From Haloplanus natans DSM 17983 (lineage in GTDB: Archaea > Halobacteriota > Halobacteria > Halobacteriales > Haloferacaceae), in assembly GCF_000427685.1 (NCBI RefSeq), contig NZ_KE386573.1, forward strand, positions 2,712,938 to 2,776,937: a stretch of DNA of 64,000 nucleotides, given 5' to 3'. Each line of letters starts with the position of its first letter. Position 1 is the stretch's first letter. Position numbers and translations under genes: made by a program. Positions 26,131 through 35,890 of the stretch are shown here, piece after piece. A model generated the notes under the pieces. That model saw nothing but the letters and a program-made list of their open reading frames with translations, had not been told where the DNA came from and ran no database searches.

Positions 26131-26154
26131 TTAAGCGGGTTTAATCCGGGTTAA
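26131..26154. promoter_or_regulatory. three TTAA sites at 10-bp spacing upstream of a zinc-ribbon gene
   Basis: TTAA occurs at 26131, 26141 and 26151, one helical turn apart, in GAGTTAAGCGGG-TTTAATCC-GGGTTAACC. It lies just upstream of the TATA-like box and start of the 26198 gene, so an oligomeric regulator could bind one face of the DNA. Confidence 0.35.
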
Positions 26155-26197
26155 CCGACTGCCGGGCTTATGCGCAGGGCGTCGGTATGGGTAAGCG

Positions 26198-26398
26198 ATG
26201 AAGGCGAAGCGTCCCAACCCAGACACTAACCTCGAACTGTGTCCCGACTGCGGACGGGAAACCAGGCACGCGGTCCGGGTCGAAATCCGGACGGAGAACC
26301 CTGCCTCGGCGAACGCCGCGTTCTCGCGGGAGCCGTACCGGGTCGCGGTCTGTGGGGAGTGTGAGGCGGAGTCGATCCAGCGGATGAACGACGCCTAG
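26198..26398 (+). CDS. small zinc-ribbon protein, haloarchaeal
   Basis: A 66-residue protein with two CxxC knuckles, CPDCGRET (residues 15-18) and CGECE (residues 52-55): a single rubredoxin-like zinc ribbon with a basic N-terminus. Possibly binds nucleic acid. Promoter region holds a palindrome and phased TTAA sites. I recall a DUF of this shape (DUF7835) in haloarchaea; role unknown. Confidence 0.75.
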   Translation: MKAKRPNPDTNLELCPDCGRETRHAVRVEIRTENPASANAAFSREPYRVAVCGECEAESIQRMNDA

Positions 26399-26450
26399 CG
26401 TCGGCAACCGGGTGTGGTGAACGCTCTGTGCCCGCCGGTCGACGGCGGAT

Positions 26451-27341
26451 CTACGCGGTCGTGATCTCACACCCGTCGTCGGTGACGATGAGGGTGTGTT
26501 CGGCCTGACTCACCAGCCGTCCTGCCTCCTCTTTCAACACGGGATAGCCGTGGATCACGTCCTGCTGTTTGAGCCGTCGGAGCGCCATCTCCGCGCGCGA
26601 GGCGTCGATCCACCGGGCGGCGAAGGGGAGGGTGCGGTACTCCTCGGTCACCTGTTCGAGCACCTGCCGAGCCTGGCGGTTCCGGACCGAACGCTCCCGT
26701 TCGAGCCCGTAGATCTCCTCTTTGTTCCCCTCGCTCACCTTGCCGCGGCCGTCGGTGGCGAAGGGTTCGATGGCGACGACATCGCCGACCTGGAGTTCCG
26801 AGCCGTGTTCGATACCGCGGTTGGGGACCGACGGGCCGGTGTGGGCGTCCCACTGCGCGACGCCGTGGCCCGAGAGGTTGAGGACGGGCGTGTAGCCGTA
26901 GCCCCGGATCACGTCCTCGATTTCGCCGCCGATGTAGCCGGTGTCGACGCCGGGAGCGACGGCGTCGATGGCCACGTCGAGGGCCTCCTCCGCCGCCTCC
27001 ACGAGTTCGGGATTGCCCGAAAGGTCGACCGTCGTCGCGGCGTCGGCGATGTAGCCGTCGACGTGGACGCCCACGTCGAGACAGACCATCCCCTCGTCGA
27101 ACGTCGTCTCGTCGTCGCGGGCGGGGGTGGAGTGGGAGGCCTCCTCGTCGACGCTGATGTTGACGGGGAAGGCAGGCCCGTCCGCGAGTTCGTAGATCCG
27201 ATCCTCGGCGTGTTCGGCGACTTCGAGGTGGGTGACGCCGGGTTCGATCATCCCGGCCGCCTCGTCGAGGACGGTCCGCAACGCCTCGCCAGCCTGGCGA
27301 TACTTCTCGACGGTTTCCTCGTCGAGGGGTCCTACGCTCAT
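26451..27341 (-). CDS. map: methionine aminopeptidase, type II
   Basis: A 296-residue pita-bread metallopeptidase that removes initiator methionine. Landmarks: HSTPARDDE, the metal-binding Asp pair in VHVDGYIADAATTV, HGVAQWDAHTGPS, and EPFATDG with its Glu. The long insert before the last domain (KEEIYGLERERSVRNRQAR) marks type II. Start placed at MSVGPLDEETVEKY, a usual beginning. A TATA-like sequence on the minus strand at 27401-27408 implies a short 5' leader. Confidence 0.95.
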   Translation of the reverse strand: MSVGPLDEETVEKYRQAGEALRTVLDEAAGMIEPGVTHLEVAEHAEDRIYELADGPAFPVNISVDEEASHSTPARDDETTFDEGMVCLDVGVHVDGYIADAATTVDLSGNPELVEAAEEALDVAIDAVAPGVDTGYIGGEIEDVIRGYGYTPVLNLSGHGVAQWDAHTGPSVPNRGIEHGSELQVGDVVAIEPFATDGRGKVSEGNKEEIYGLERERSVRNRQARQVLEQVTEEYRTLPFAARWIDASRAEMALRRLKQQDVIHGYPVLKEEAGRLVSQAEHTLIVTDDGCEITTA

Positions 27342-27431
27342 GGACGCCCTTGGCGTGAGCCGGGGAAAGAGGTTGCGACGTTCGGCTGCCAGGGTGAGTG
27401 TTATATAGACATGGAGGGACCAATTAGCGCG

Positions 27432-27441
27432 CTTTATGTAA
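27432..27441 (+). promoter_or_regulatory. TATA box for the metallophosphatase gene
   Basis: CTTTATGTAA centred 27 nt before ATG 27463: the spacing of a leaderless haloarchaeal promoter. Confidence 0.5.
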
Positions 27442-27462
27442 GTAGACGATCCTGTTCGAGCC

Positions 27463-28179
27463 ATGATCCGGACCGACGCGCTCGACGCCAGCCTCGACCT
27501 GGCCCTGGGCGACGAGCACCGGGAAATCGACGCCGACGCGTGGGACGATATCTACGTGGTCGGCGACGTGCACGGCTGTCTACAGGAGCTACAACGACTC
27601 GTCGACCGCCTCGATCCCGGCGCGAACGACCTCGTCGTCTTCGTCGGTGACCTCGTCCGAAAAGGTCCCGACAGCGGCGGCGTGATCGACTTCGTGCGCT
27701 CCCGCCCCAACTTCGTCACCGTCCGCGGCAACAACGAGGAGAAACTCCTCCGGGACGAGAAGTCCCTCGACTCGCTCTCCGAAGACGATCTCCGGTGGAT
27801 CGCCGACCTCCCCGTCGCCGTCCACTGGGACGGCGCGCTGGTCGTCCACGCCGGCGTCGACCCGCGGAAGTCGCTCGTCGAACACACCGTCGACGACTTC
27901 GAGAACGTCCGCGAACTCGGCGACGGCGACTACGAACCCCCGTTCTGGTACGACGAGTACGCGGGCGACCACCGCGTCTTCTTCGGGCACACGCCGCTCG
28001 AAGCGCCGGTGGTCCGCGAACACGCCGTCGGCCTCGACACTGGCTGTGTCTACGGCGGCACACTCACCGCCTACGACTGCCGCGGCGACCGCTTCGTGAG
28101 CGTCGCGCCCGACCGGACGGTTCAGGAGCGCCCGGCCCGGAAGTTCGTCACGCCGCGTCGCACCGTCGCCGCCGACTAA
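27463..28179 (+). CDS. metallophosphoesterase (PPP/ApaH-like)
   Basis: A 238-residue two-metal phosphatase with the complete signature: GDVHGC, GDLVRKGPDS, RGNNEE, HAGVDPRK and FFGHTPLE. It may act on phosphoproteins or on diadenosine polyphosphates; the sequence does not decide. Its stop overlaps the convergent asparaginase-like gene at 28176-28179. Confidence 0.9.
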   Translation: MIRTDALDASLDLALGDEHREIDADAWDDIYVVGDVHGCLQELQRLVDRLDPGANDLVVFVGDLVRKGPDSGGVIDFVRSRPNFVTVRGNNEEKLLRDEKSLDSLSEDDLRWIADLPVAVHWDGALVVHAGVDPRKSLVEHTVDDFENVRELGDGDYEPPFWYDEYAGDHRVFFGHTPLEAPVVREHAVGLDTGCVYGGTLTAYDCRGDRFVSVAPDRTVQERPARKFVTPRRTVAAD

Positions 28180-29090
28180 CGCTCCGCGACGGCTACCTGC
28201 ATCGACTCGCTGTTTCTCGCCGCCCCCGTCCCGTCCGGCCCGCAGACGATGACGCCGGCCGTCGAGCCGGTCAGTTCCTCGAACGCGTCGATGGCGAGCG
28301 ATGCGGCCCGGTCGGCGGGAGCGCCGGCGGCGAGATGATCGACCGCCAGCTTCGCGAGGGTGACACGGGCGATATCCTCGCCGGCACCCGTTGCGCTCGC
28401 GCCGCCGGCGGGCGTACAGAAGAACCCGGACCCGACCTGTGGCACGTCGCCGACGCGCCCGGCGAGCGCGAACCACCGGCCCGCGGTGGAGGTGGCGGCG
28501 GCGAACCGCGCTCCGTCCTCGCCGGCCGTGGGTCGGCTTCCCGTGGAGCGCGGCTTCAGGGTTGCGACGGCGCCGACGGTGTCGTGGTCGTGGCCCTCAC
28601 CGCGGCCGAACCGCTCGCGGAGCCAGTCGAGATGCGTCTTCGGGGACCCCGTGGGCGGATCGGCGTCCGCGAACCGCTCGCGGGTGCGTTCGGTCGTCAG
28701 ATCGACGCCCGTCTCGATTCCGAAGTCGGCCGCGAGCGCGGCGGCGTACTCGCCGGCGACACAGACGTGTGGCGTCTCCGTGGCGACGACGCGGGCGGCG
28801 CTCACGGCATCCTCGACGCCGGGAACGTTCGCGACGGCGCCGACGGCCCGGTCGCTCGTCATCAGCCCGGCGTCGACGCGGACGACGCCGTCCGATTGGA
28901 TCGCGCCGCCGCGGCCGGCGTTGAACCGGTCGTCGGCCTCCAGTCGGCGAAGCGCCGTCTCGACGGCCGAAAGCGGCGTTGCTTCCGCCGCTCCGTCGGC
29001 CGCGGCGGCGTCGAGGACGGCCTGACGCTCGGGCGTGGGTCGGCCGGGACCGGTGCCGGAGCCAGCGCCGCCGTGGACGATGATGCGCAT
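28176..29090 (-). CDS. isoaspartyl peptidase/L-asparaginase-type Ntn hydrolase
   Basis: A 304-residue proenzyme of the threonine-type asparaginase family. It opens MRIIVHGGAGSG. The autocleavage site and nucleophile Thr are in HDHDTVGAVA (about residues 168-177), and the substrate-binding arginine region is GRVGDVPQVGSGFF. After self-cleavage it should hydrolyse asparagine or beta-aspartyl dipeptides. The usual GTVGAVA is DTVGAVA here, so processing efficiency may differ. Convergent with the phosphatase, stops overlapping. Confidence 0.85.
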   Translation of the reverse strand: MRIIVHGGAGSGTGPGRPTPERQAVLDAAAADGAAEATPLSAVETALRRLEADDRFNAGRGGAIQSDGVVRVDAGLMTSDRAVGAVANVPGVEDAVSAARVVATETPHVCVAGEYAAALAADFGIETGVDLTTERTRERFADADPPTGSPKTHLDWLRERFGRGEGHDHDTVGAVATLKPRSTGSRPTAGEDGARFAAATSTAGRWFALAGRVGDVPQVGSGFFCTPAGGASATGAGEDIARVTLAKLAVDHLAAGAPADRAASLAIDAFEELTGSTAGVIVCGPDGTGAARNSESMQVAVAER

Positions 29091-29174
29091 ACGGATCGAT
29101 AGCCGGGACGGAGAATAAGCCTCGTGCCCGATAACGGCAGGTCTTTTACGGTGGTCGGCGAATTCGCCGACGAT

Positions 29175-30431
<1,257 letters not shown>

Positions 30432-30498
30432 ACCGACCGCGCGTCGCTCGGTGATCCCACCCGTTCGGATTCCGTCAATATCGCGGCGGTTCCTTCAC

Positions 30499-30509
30499 TA
30501 ATTTATACT
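30499..30509 (+). promoter_or_regulatory. TATA box for adk
   Basis: TAATTTATACT centred about 26 nt before the ATG at 30530, so transcription should start at or next to the initiation codon. A purine-rich GGAGGGGGGAGAG lies in between. Confidence 0.6.
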
Positions 30510-30529
30510 CGGAGGGGGGAGAGTCCTAC

Positions 30530-31177
30530 ATGAGCGAGCCTCATGTGCTGTTGCTCGGCGCACCGGGAGCGGGTAAAGGAACCCAGAGCAAGCGCCTCGC
30601 GGACGCGTTCGGCATCGAACACGTCACTACCGGCGACGCGCTCCGTGCGAACAAGGACATGGACATCAGCCACATGGAGACGGAGTACGACACGCCGCGG
30701 GCGTACATGGACGCCGGCGAACTCGTCCCCGACGAGGTGGTCAACGAAATCGTCAAGACGGCGCTTTCGGCGGCCGACGGCTACGTCCTCGACGGCTACC
30801 CCCGCAACCTCGAACAGGCCGAATATCTCTCCGACATCACGAGTCTCGACGCCGTGGTCTTTCTCGACGTGAGCGAGGCGGAACTCGTCGAGCGTCTCAC
30901 CGGCCGCCGCGTCTGTGACGACTGCGGCGCCAACTACCACGTCGAGTTCAGCCCGCCCGCGGAGGACGGCGTCTGTGACGACTGTGGCGGCGACCTGATC
31001 CAGCGCGACGACGACACCGAGGACACGGTGCGGGAGCGCCTCCGCGTCTACGAGGAGAACACGGCGCCCGTCGTCGAACATTACCGCGACGAGGGCGTCC
31101 TCGTCGAAGTCGACGGCGAAGGGACGCCGGACGAGGTGTTCGAGTCGATCCGCGAGGAAGTCGAGGCGGCGACGTAG
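30530..31177 (+). CDS. adk: adenylate kinase, long form with zinc lid
   Basis: A 215-residue enzyme interconverting ATP+AMP and 2 ADP. P-loop [10 protein letters not shown] at residues 8-17, AMP-binding TTGDALR and [11 protein letters not shown], and a lid holding four cysteines (CDDCGANYH and CDDCGGDL) that bind zinc. First of adk-DUF106-cmk-truB, a cluster that in haloarchaea usually lies behind secY at the end of the ribosomal operons; here icd precedes it instead. Confidence 0.96.
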   Translation: MSEPHVLLLGAPGAGKGTQSKRLADAFGIEHVTTGDALRANKDMDISHMETEYDTPRAYMDAGELVPDEVVNEIVKTALSAADGYVLDGYPRNLEQAEYLSDITSLDAVVFLDVSEAELVERLTGRRVCDDCGANYHVEFSPPAEDGVCDDCGGDLIQRDDDTEDTVRERLRVYEENTAPVVEHYRDEGVLVEVDGEGTPDEVFESIREEVEAAT

Positions 31178-31290
31178 CGGTCGAACAGCAGATTCGTCGG
31201 CGCCGGCGGCACGCGCACCGATGCGTTCCCGCCCGCCGCGAGCGAGCCAGAGTAAAACCTTCTTAACCGCCGGGTGGTTACTGATCCTCA

Positions 31291-32208
31291 ATGGCACGGA
31301 TCGAGCAGAAAGTGCGGGACCTCGTCTCCGAGGACGCGGAGATGGAGGCGGTCGTTCGGACCGTCCTCGACCACGCGGACGACGGCGAGGTCAAGTGGGT
31401 CGACGTTCGTGAAGACCTCTCCAGCGGGCAGTGGGGTCGACTCATCGAGACCGGCGTACTGGTCGACGGCGACGCCGGCTTCCGGCTGGCCGCCCCCGAG
31501 GCGACTCGTGACGCCCTCGAAAACGGCGAGGCGGAGACGACCACGTCCACGACCACTACCTCGTCGAGCGACGACGACGAATCCTCGTGGTCGAAGTGGG
31601 ACAAGGGCGCGGCGGTCGTCAGTATCGCGCTCTTCGCCGGCTACTCCTGGGCGCCGATGCGGAACGTCATCGGCAACGGGATGAACGTCTTTCTCGGCCC
31701 TCTGAACACGGCGCTCCCCTTCTACGCCGTCGTCATGATCCTCGCGGTCGTGACGGGGCTGTACTCGACCATCCTGCAGGCGAACCTGATGGACTCCGAA
31801 AAGATGGGCGCCTACCAGGAGAAGATGCAGGAGATCCAAGAGAAACGCAAGGAGGCGAAAGAACGGGGCGACGACGAGGCGCTCGATCGCATCCAAGACG
31901 AGCAGATGGAGGCGATGGGCGACCAGATGGGTATGTTCAAAGAGCAGTTCCGCCCGATGGTGTGGATCATGTTCCTCACCATCCCCGTCTTCCTGTGGAT
32001 GTACTGGGGAGTCGGCATCGGGGCGAACGCGACGCCCATCTTCGACCTCGAACCGCTGGTGCTCCCGTTCGCGGGCGAGAGAGCGTGGACCGATCAGGTG
32101 CTCGGTCCGATCCAGGTGTGGATCGTCTGGTATTTCCTCTGCTCGATGGGCTTTACGCAGATCATCCGCAAGGGGCTGAACATCAACATCAGCCCGACGG
32201 GGAGCTAG
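31291..32208 (+). CDS. DUF106 membrane protein (YidC/Oxa1/EMC3-like insertase)
   Basis: A 305-residue protein. Residues about 1-95 are an acidic cytosolic region; helices follow at about 110-128 and 140-162. A charged coiled-coil hairpin (EKMQEIQEKRKEAKERGDDE) comes next, then helices MVWIMFLTIPVFLWMYWGVG and VWIVWYFLCSMGFTQIIRKG. DUF106 proteins are archaeal members of the Oxa1 superfamily and contact ribosomes through the coiled coil. The place between adk and cmk is conserved in archaea. Probably helps insert membrane proteins. Confidence 0.9.
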   Translation: MARIEQKVRDLVSEDAEMEAVVRTVLDHADDGEVKWVDVREDLSSGQWGRLIETGVLVDGDAGFRLAAPEATRDALENGEAETTTSTTTTSSSDDDESSWSKWDKGAAVVSIALFAGYSWAPMRNVIGNGMNVFLGPLNTALPFYAVVMILAVVTGLYSTILQANLMDSEKMGAYQEKMQEIQEKRKEAKERGDDEALDRIQDEQMEAMGDQMGMFKEQFRPMVWIMFLTIPVFLWMYWGVGIGANATPIFDLEPLVLPFAGERAWTDQVLGPIQVWIVWYFLCSMGFTQIIRKGLNINISPTGS

Positions 32209-32286
32209 CGGTTCCACCCGAGTATCGTGACGAACGGGCGGCGATATAAGGACACGCTCTTTTAGCCGGCTCTCATGAGTGGCGGT

Positions 32287-32871
32287 ATGTTACTCACCGT
32301 GTCCGGCCCGGCGGGCAGCGGAAAGAGCACCACCGCGGCCGGCCTCGCGGAGGCGCTCGATCTGGAGCACGTCAGCGGCGGCGACATCTTCCGCGAACTC
32401 GCGGCCGAACGTGGCTACTCTCCCGTCGAGTTCAACGAACTCGCCGAGGAAGACGAGAGAATCGACCGTGATCTGGATCGGCGGCTGTACGAAATCGCCC
32501 GCGACCGCGACGGCGTCGTCCTCGAATCGCGACTCGCCGGGTGGCTCGCCCCCGACGCCGACTTCCGCCTCTGGCTCGACGCCCCCATCGACGTGCGGGC
32601 CGCCCGCATTGCCGATCGTGAGGAGAAATCCGTCGAGCAGGCCCGCGAGGAGACGCGCCGACGCGAACGGAGCGAACGAAAGCGGTACCGCGACTACTAC
32701 GACATCCCTATCGACGACCTCTCGATCTACGACCTCGTTATGAACACGGCACGGTGGCCGGCAGCCGCCGTCCTCGCCGTTCTCACGACCGCCGTCGAGC
32801 AGTACGACCCGGCGGCCGACGAGGGGCGGTACGCCATCGAGGGCGTCGACCTCGACGGTCTACAGCCGTGA
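32287..32871 (+). CDS. cmk: cytidylate kinase
   Basis: A 194-residue kinase for CMP/dCMP. MLLTVSGPAGSGKSTTAAGLAE has the P-loop; HVSGGDIFRELA and RLAGWLAPDADFRLWLDAP follow. I placed the start at the ATG where the family begins. A second ATG at 32275 lies 27 nt after a TATA-like GATATAAG (32243-32250) and could be the true leaderless start, adding MSGG. The stop overlaps truB as GTGA. Confidence 0.93.
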   Translation: MLLTVSGPAGSGKSTTAAGLAEALDLEHVSGGDIFRELAAERGYSPVEFNELAEEDERIDRDLDRRLYEIARDRDGVVLESRLAGWLAPDADFRLWLDAPIDVRAARIADREEKSVEQAREETRRRERSERKRYRDYYDIPIDDLSIYDLVMNTARWPAAAVLAVLTTAVEQYDPAADEGRYAIEGVDLDGLQP

Positions 32872-33767
32872 CCTGCCTCCGTGACCCACCCGACGACCGC
32901 GACCTCGACGCCCTCCTCGCGTTCGGCGTCGTCAACCTCGACAAGCCACCCGGCCCCTCCGCCCACCAGGTCGCGGGCTGGGTGCGCGACCTCGTGGGCG
33001 TCGACCGCGCCGCTCACGCCGGGACGCTCGACCCGAAGGTGACCGGGTGTCTGCCCGTCACCCTCGGCGACGCCACCCGCCTCGCGCCCGTCTTCCTGGA
33101 GGGCCGCAAGGAGTACGTCGCCGTCCTCGAATGCCACGGCCGCCCACCCGCCGACCTCGACGACGTGGTCGCCGAGTTCGAGGGAGAACTCTACCAGAAA
33201 CCGCCGCGGAAAAGCGCCGTCGCGCGCCGCCTCCGCACCCGGACGGTCCACGGCCTCGACGTGCTCGAAACGCGTGACCGCCAGGTCCTCCTCCGGATCG
33301 AATGCGCGAGCGGCACCTACATCCGCAAGCTCTGTCACGACCTGGGCCTCGCCCTCGGGACCGGCGCACACATGGGCGCCCTCCGCCGGACCGCGACCGA
33401 CCCCTTCGACGACCGCGACCTCGTGACGCTTCATGACCTCGCCGACGCCCTCGCGTTCGCCGAGGACGGCGACGAGGAGCCGATCCGGGAGGTCGTCGCC
33501 CCCGCCGAACGGGTATTGCGGGATCTGCCCACGGTCACCATCGCCCCGAGCGCCGCCGAACAGGTGGCGACCGGAGCGCCCGTCTACGCCCCCGGCGTGA
33601 TCGACAGCGAGGTGTCGGCGCCTCGGGACGCCGGCGAGTCCGGCGACGAACCCCCACTCGTCGCCTGTGTCACACCCAGTGGGGCCGCAGTGTGTCTCGG
33701 GCGGTTCGTCGGCGACCCCGACGGGGACTCGGGGACCGTCGTCGATCTGGAACGGGTGCTCGTCTAG
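32868..33767 (+). CDS. truB: tRNA/rRNA pseudouridine synthase (archaeal Cbf5/TruB)
   Basis: A 299-residue enzyme. The catalytic Asp is in HAGTLDPKVTGCLPV; GRKEYVAVLECHG and the C-terminal PUA domain (LPTVTIAPSAAEQVATGAPVYAPGV) complete it. It acts as the catalytic subunit of H/ACA RNA-guided pseudouridylation and can modify U55 in tRNA. GTG start at 32868 overlaps cmk; no other start fits. Confidence 0.93.
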   Translation: MTCLRDPPDDRDLDALLAFGVVNLDKPPGPSAHQVAGWVRDLVGVDRAAHAGTLDPKVTGCLPVTLGDATRLAPVFLEGRKEYVAVLECHGRPPADLDDVVAEFEGELYQKPPRKSAVARRLRTRTVHGLDVLETRDRQVLLRIECASGTYIRKLCHDLGLALGTGAHMGALRRTATDPFDDRDLVTLHDLADALAFAEDGDEEPIREVVAPAERVLRDLPTVTIAPSAAEQVATGAPVYAPGVIDSEVSAPRDAGESGDEPPLVACVTPSGAAVCLGRFVGDPDGDSGTVVDLERVLV

Positions 33768-33813
33768 CCCAAAGCGACACGCTTAACCCACACACCGCCC
33801 TCGCTCGAAATGC

Positions 33814-33884
33814 GGGACCGTGGGGTAGTGGTATCCTCTGCGCATGGGGTGCGTTGGACCCGTGTTCGAATCACGGCGGTCCCA
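33814..33884 (+). tRNA. tRNA-Pro (anticodon GGG)
   Basis: A 71-nt cloverleaf: acceptor GGGACCG pairs with CGGTCCC (33877-33883), discriminator A. The anticodon loop ATGGGGT gives U33, anticodon GGG and G37. The T arm is CCGTG-TTCGAAT-CACGG. The anticodon stem pairs as G-U, C-G, G-C, C-G with a T-T mismatch at its outer end. No intron and no encoded CCA. It lies 46 bp after truB. Confidence 0.93.
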
Positions 33885-34135
33885 CTCCCTTTTCGACGCA
33901 ACTGATGCGGAAAGCCTTCCGGCTGCTGATTTGAGCGCCGGCGACGTGGTTGTCGTCGACCGTTCGGTCGTCGCGATCGATAGCCGCGGCTCGCGGCTGG
34001 TCGGTGTCGATCGTGTCGACGAGTCTTGGGTATGTGCCACCCCCTTCGGCAACCCTTCTTCCGTTCCGGCGGGATCGGTGTCCCTGACGAAAGAGCGTGG
34101 CTGCAAGTCCAAGGAGAGTCGGAACGACCGATTCA
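33885..34135. other. gap after tRNA-Pro, no supported gene
   Basis: 251 bp. A plus frame reads LPAADLSAGDVVVVDRS and so on, but its only ATG lies inside the tRNA and it runs into the next repeat copy. It may be decayed coding sequence. A T-poor stretch follows the tRNA with CTCCCTTTT at 33886-33894, a possible terminator. Confidence 0.4.
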
Positions 34136-34215
34136 TACTGTTTATTGTGCCGGTTTACCGGTGGATCGGCAGAACGGGTCGGTGAACCACCGGTGATGAC
34201 TTACAATAATCACTA
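34136..34215. repeat. palindromic MITE-like repeat, copy 3 (80 bp)
   Basis: Exactly 80 bp: TACTGTTTATTG at the left, ATAATCACTA at the right, inner stem ACCGGTGGATCGGC / GGTGAACCACCGGT. Perfect TCA duplication at 34133-34135 and 34216-34218. The right TCA is the complement of the TGA stop of the LLM gene. Confidence 0.95.
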
Positions 34216-35139
34216 TCAGAACTCGTCCACGATCTCCTCGGCAAACTGCGTCACCGTCTCCTCGGGATCGTCACCTGCCAGACTCACGATGACGTGATCC
34301 AGCCCGTAGTCGTCGAGCCGCCGGAAGTAGTCGCGGAACCACTCCACCCCCGCCCGGTAGCCGAGGTGGAGATGTTCGGGCTCCGCGGCGGGGTCGTCGG
34401 CCAGGGCGACACGAACGGCGATGACGAACGGCTTCTCACCCGCGAGGTGGCGCCACTTGTCGACGTAGGTCCGGAGGGTGTCGTCGGGGAGATGGTAGAA
34501 CAGCCAGCCGTCGCCGTGTTCGGCGATCCACTCGACGGACTGCCGTGCGTGGCCGGTCGGAAGGAGCGGAAGGGTGTCGGTCGTCGGGTCGGGGAGGACG
34601 GTCAGGTCGCCGTCGAGTTCGCCCCAGGAGCCGTCGAGGGTCGGAAAGTCCTCGCGCCAGAGCGTGCGGAGCGCGTCGACGCTCTCGCGGACCCGTTCGC
34701 CGCGCGTGTCGGCGTCGACGCCGAAGGCGGGATACTCCGGGTCGCGGTCGCCGGAGGCGACGCCGAGGACGAGACGCCCGTCGGAGAGTCGGTCGACGCT
34801 CGCGGCCGACTTCGCGACGTGGATCGGGTGGCGCAAGGGAAGGACGACACTCGACGTACCGAGGGCGATGTCGTCGGTTCTGGCGGCCAGATATGAGAGG
34901 AGTGGCCACGTGTCGAACGCGCCGCCTGCGTCACCGAATTTCGGCCAGTAGGTCGGCACGTCGCGCGCCCAGAGGGCATCGAAGCCGACCGATTCGGCGT
35001 GGGTCGCGAGCGCGACTTCGTCCTCGATAGCCGGCGTCGACATCCGGTCGGCTGTCAGTGGCAGTCCGAGGCCGATGGAGAGATCGGCCGACCCGAACAG
35101 CCGTCGGTACCCCCGATTCGCGTACGCGGCGTCGGTCAT
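34216..35139 (-). CDS. LLM-class (F420-dependent-type) oxidoreductase
   Basis: A 307-residue luciferase-like TIM barrel. ADLSIGLGLPLTADR, AESVGFDALWARDVPTYWP, GTSSVVLPLRHPIHVAKSAASVDRL and the late LPLLPTGHARQSVEWIAEHGDGW are family stretches. In haloarchaea such enzymes commonly use coenzyme F420 for hydride transfer; substrate unknown. Start at MTDAAYANRGY. The TGA stop is the target triplet of the repeat at 34136-34215. Confidence 0.85.
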   Translation of the reverse strand: MTDAAYANRGYRRLFGSADLSIGLGLPLTADRMSTPAIEDEVALATHAESVGFDALWARDVPTYWPKFGDAGGAFDTWPLLSYLAARTDDIALGTSSVVLPLRHPIHVAKSAASVDRLSDGRLVLGVASGDRDPEYPAFGVDADTRGERVRESVDALRTLWREDFPTLDGSWGELDGDLTVLPDPTTDTLPLLPTGHARQSVEWIAEHGDGWLFYHLPDDTLRTYVDKWRHLAGEKPFVIAVRVALADDPAAEPEHLHLGYRAGVEWFRDYFRRLDDYGLDHVIVSLAGDDPEETVTQFAEEIVDEF

Positions 35140-35231
35140 CGGGCGTGCTTGGTGGCGGGGACGTATCCGTGCTCGGATCGGAGCCGCGGGGCAGGCGTGA
35201 GGCGGGCGAACACGCGGTTCCGTCGCCGCCG

Positions 35232-35546
35232 TCAGTTCTGCCGTTCGAACCGGTGCAGCACGATTTCGGAGGTGTCGTCCCACTCGAAATGGTCGTGGGC
35301 GCGCTCCAGAATCTGCTTGTAATGGTCCAAGTCGCGGGCGCCCTCGGCCTGGGCGTCGGCGTCGGTCATGTCCCCGAGGGTGCGGTCGGCCACCTCGACG
35401 ACTTCGAAGGTGGCGCCGTCGAGTTCGAAGGTGTCGCCCTCGTCGGCGTACTGCTGGCCGCGATGGATCTGCGTCACTTCGCCGTCGAGTGCCTGCTGGC
35501 GCATCCGGTCGTTCGGCAGGAGCGTGCCGGGGTCGATGTCTGCCAT
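35232..35546 (-). CDS. ASCH-domain protein
   Basis: A 104-residue protein beginning MADIDPGTLLPNDRMRQQAL. A beta-rich PUA-like ASCH fold is suggested by VTQIHRGQQYADEGDTFELDG and TFEVVEVADRTLGDMTDADAQAEG. ASCH domains bind RNA, and some cleave it. Ends IVLHRFERQN. Confidence 0.8.
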   Translation of the reverse strand: MADIDPGTLLPNDRMRQQALDGEVTQIHRGQQYADEGDTFELDGATFEVVEVADRTLGDMTDADAQAEGARDLDHYKQILERAHDHFEWDDTSEIVLHRFERQN

Positions 35547-35743
35547 ACGCGAACGTAGGACTCGACGGTCAAAAACGGTCGGACGGGAACGAGCGCCACC
35601 ATCCGGGTGGTGCGGCAAAAATCGTGCAAATATATAAACAAAGACAAATGATACACCAAAATAGACTACATTCAAAACACTATTTCTCCAATTTAGGCTA
35701 CTATGTCCGATAAATATTTATTCCTCTGCCTGAATGGTCAGGT
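35547..35743. other. AT-rich intergenic stretch with TATA-like sites
   Basis: About 35620-35730 is strikingly AT-rich for this genome (GCAAATATATAAACAAAG, CCGATAAATATTTATTCC). No frame. It probably carries the promoter of the two tiny genes at 35744 and 35890; ATAAATATTTAT (35710-35721) is 23-34 nt before the ATG and itself an inverted repeat. Confidence 0.55.
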
Positions 35744-35890
35744 ATGGTAGAACGCGACGACGGATCGACGGTCGCATCGCACACCGAGTACGTCCGGACT
35801 CGGGTCCAGTGTGTCGGCTGTGGGATGAGCGTCCCGACGAGGAAGGGAAGCGGTCGGCGGCTATGCGGCCGCTGTCGGCGGAGCAACTGA
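35744..35890 (+). CDS. 48-residue zinc-ribbon microprotein
   Basis: ATG at 35744, TGA at 35888-35890. After an acidic start it reads VQCVGCGMSVPTRKGSGRRL then CGRC: two CxxC knuckles 15 residues apart with a basic loop, a compact zinc ribbon. Its stop overlaps the next ATG (TGATG). A TATA-like ATAAATATTTAT sits at leaderless spacing. Role unknown, perhaps nucleic-acid binding. Confidence 0.65.
   Translation: MVERDDGSTVASHTEYVRTRVQCVGCGMSVPTRKGSGRRLCGRCRRSN

Noticed and set aside
33844-34185. Plus frame starting inside tRNA-Pro
   Set aside because: Its ATG lies in the tRNA anticodon region, and its end is translated repeat copy 3; no promoter or homology seen.
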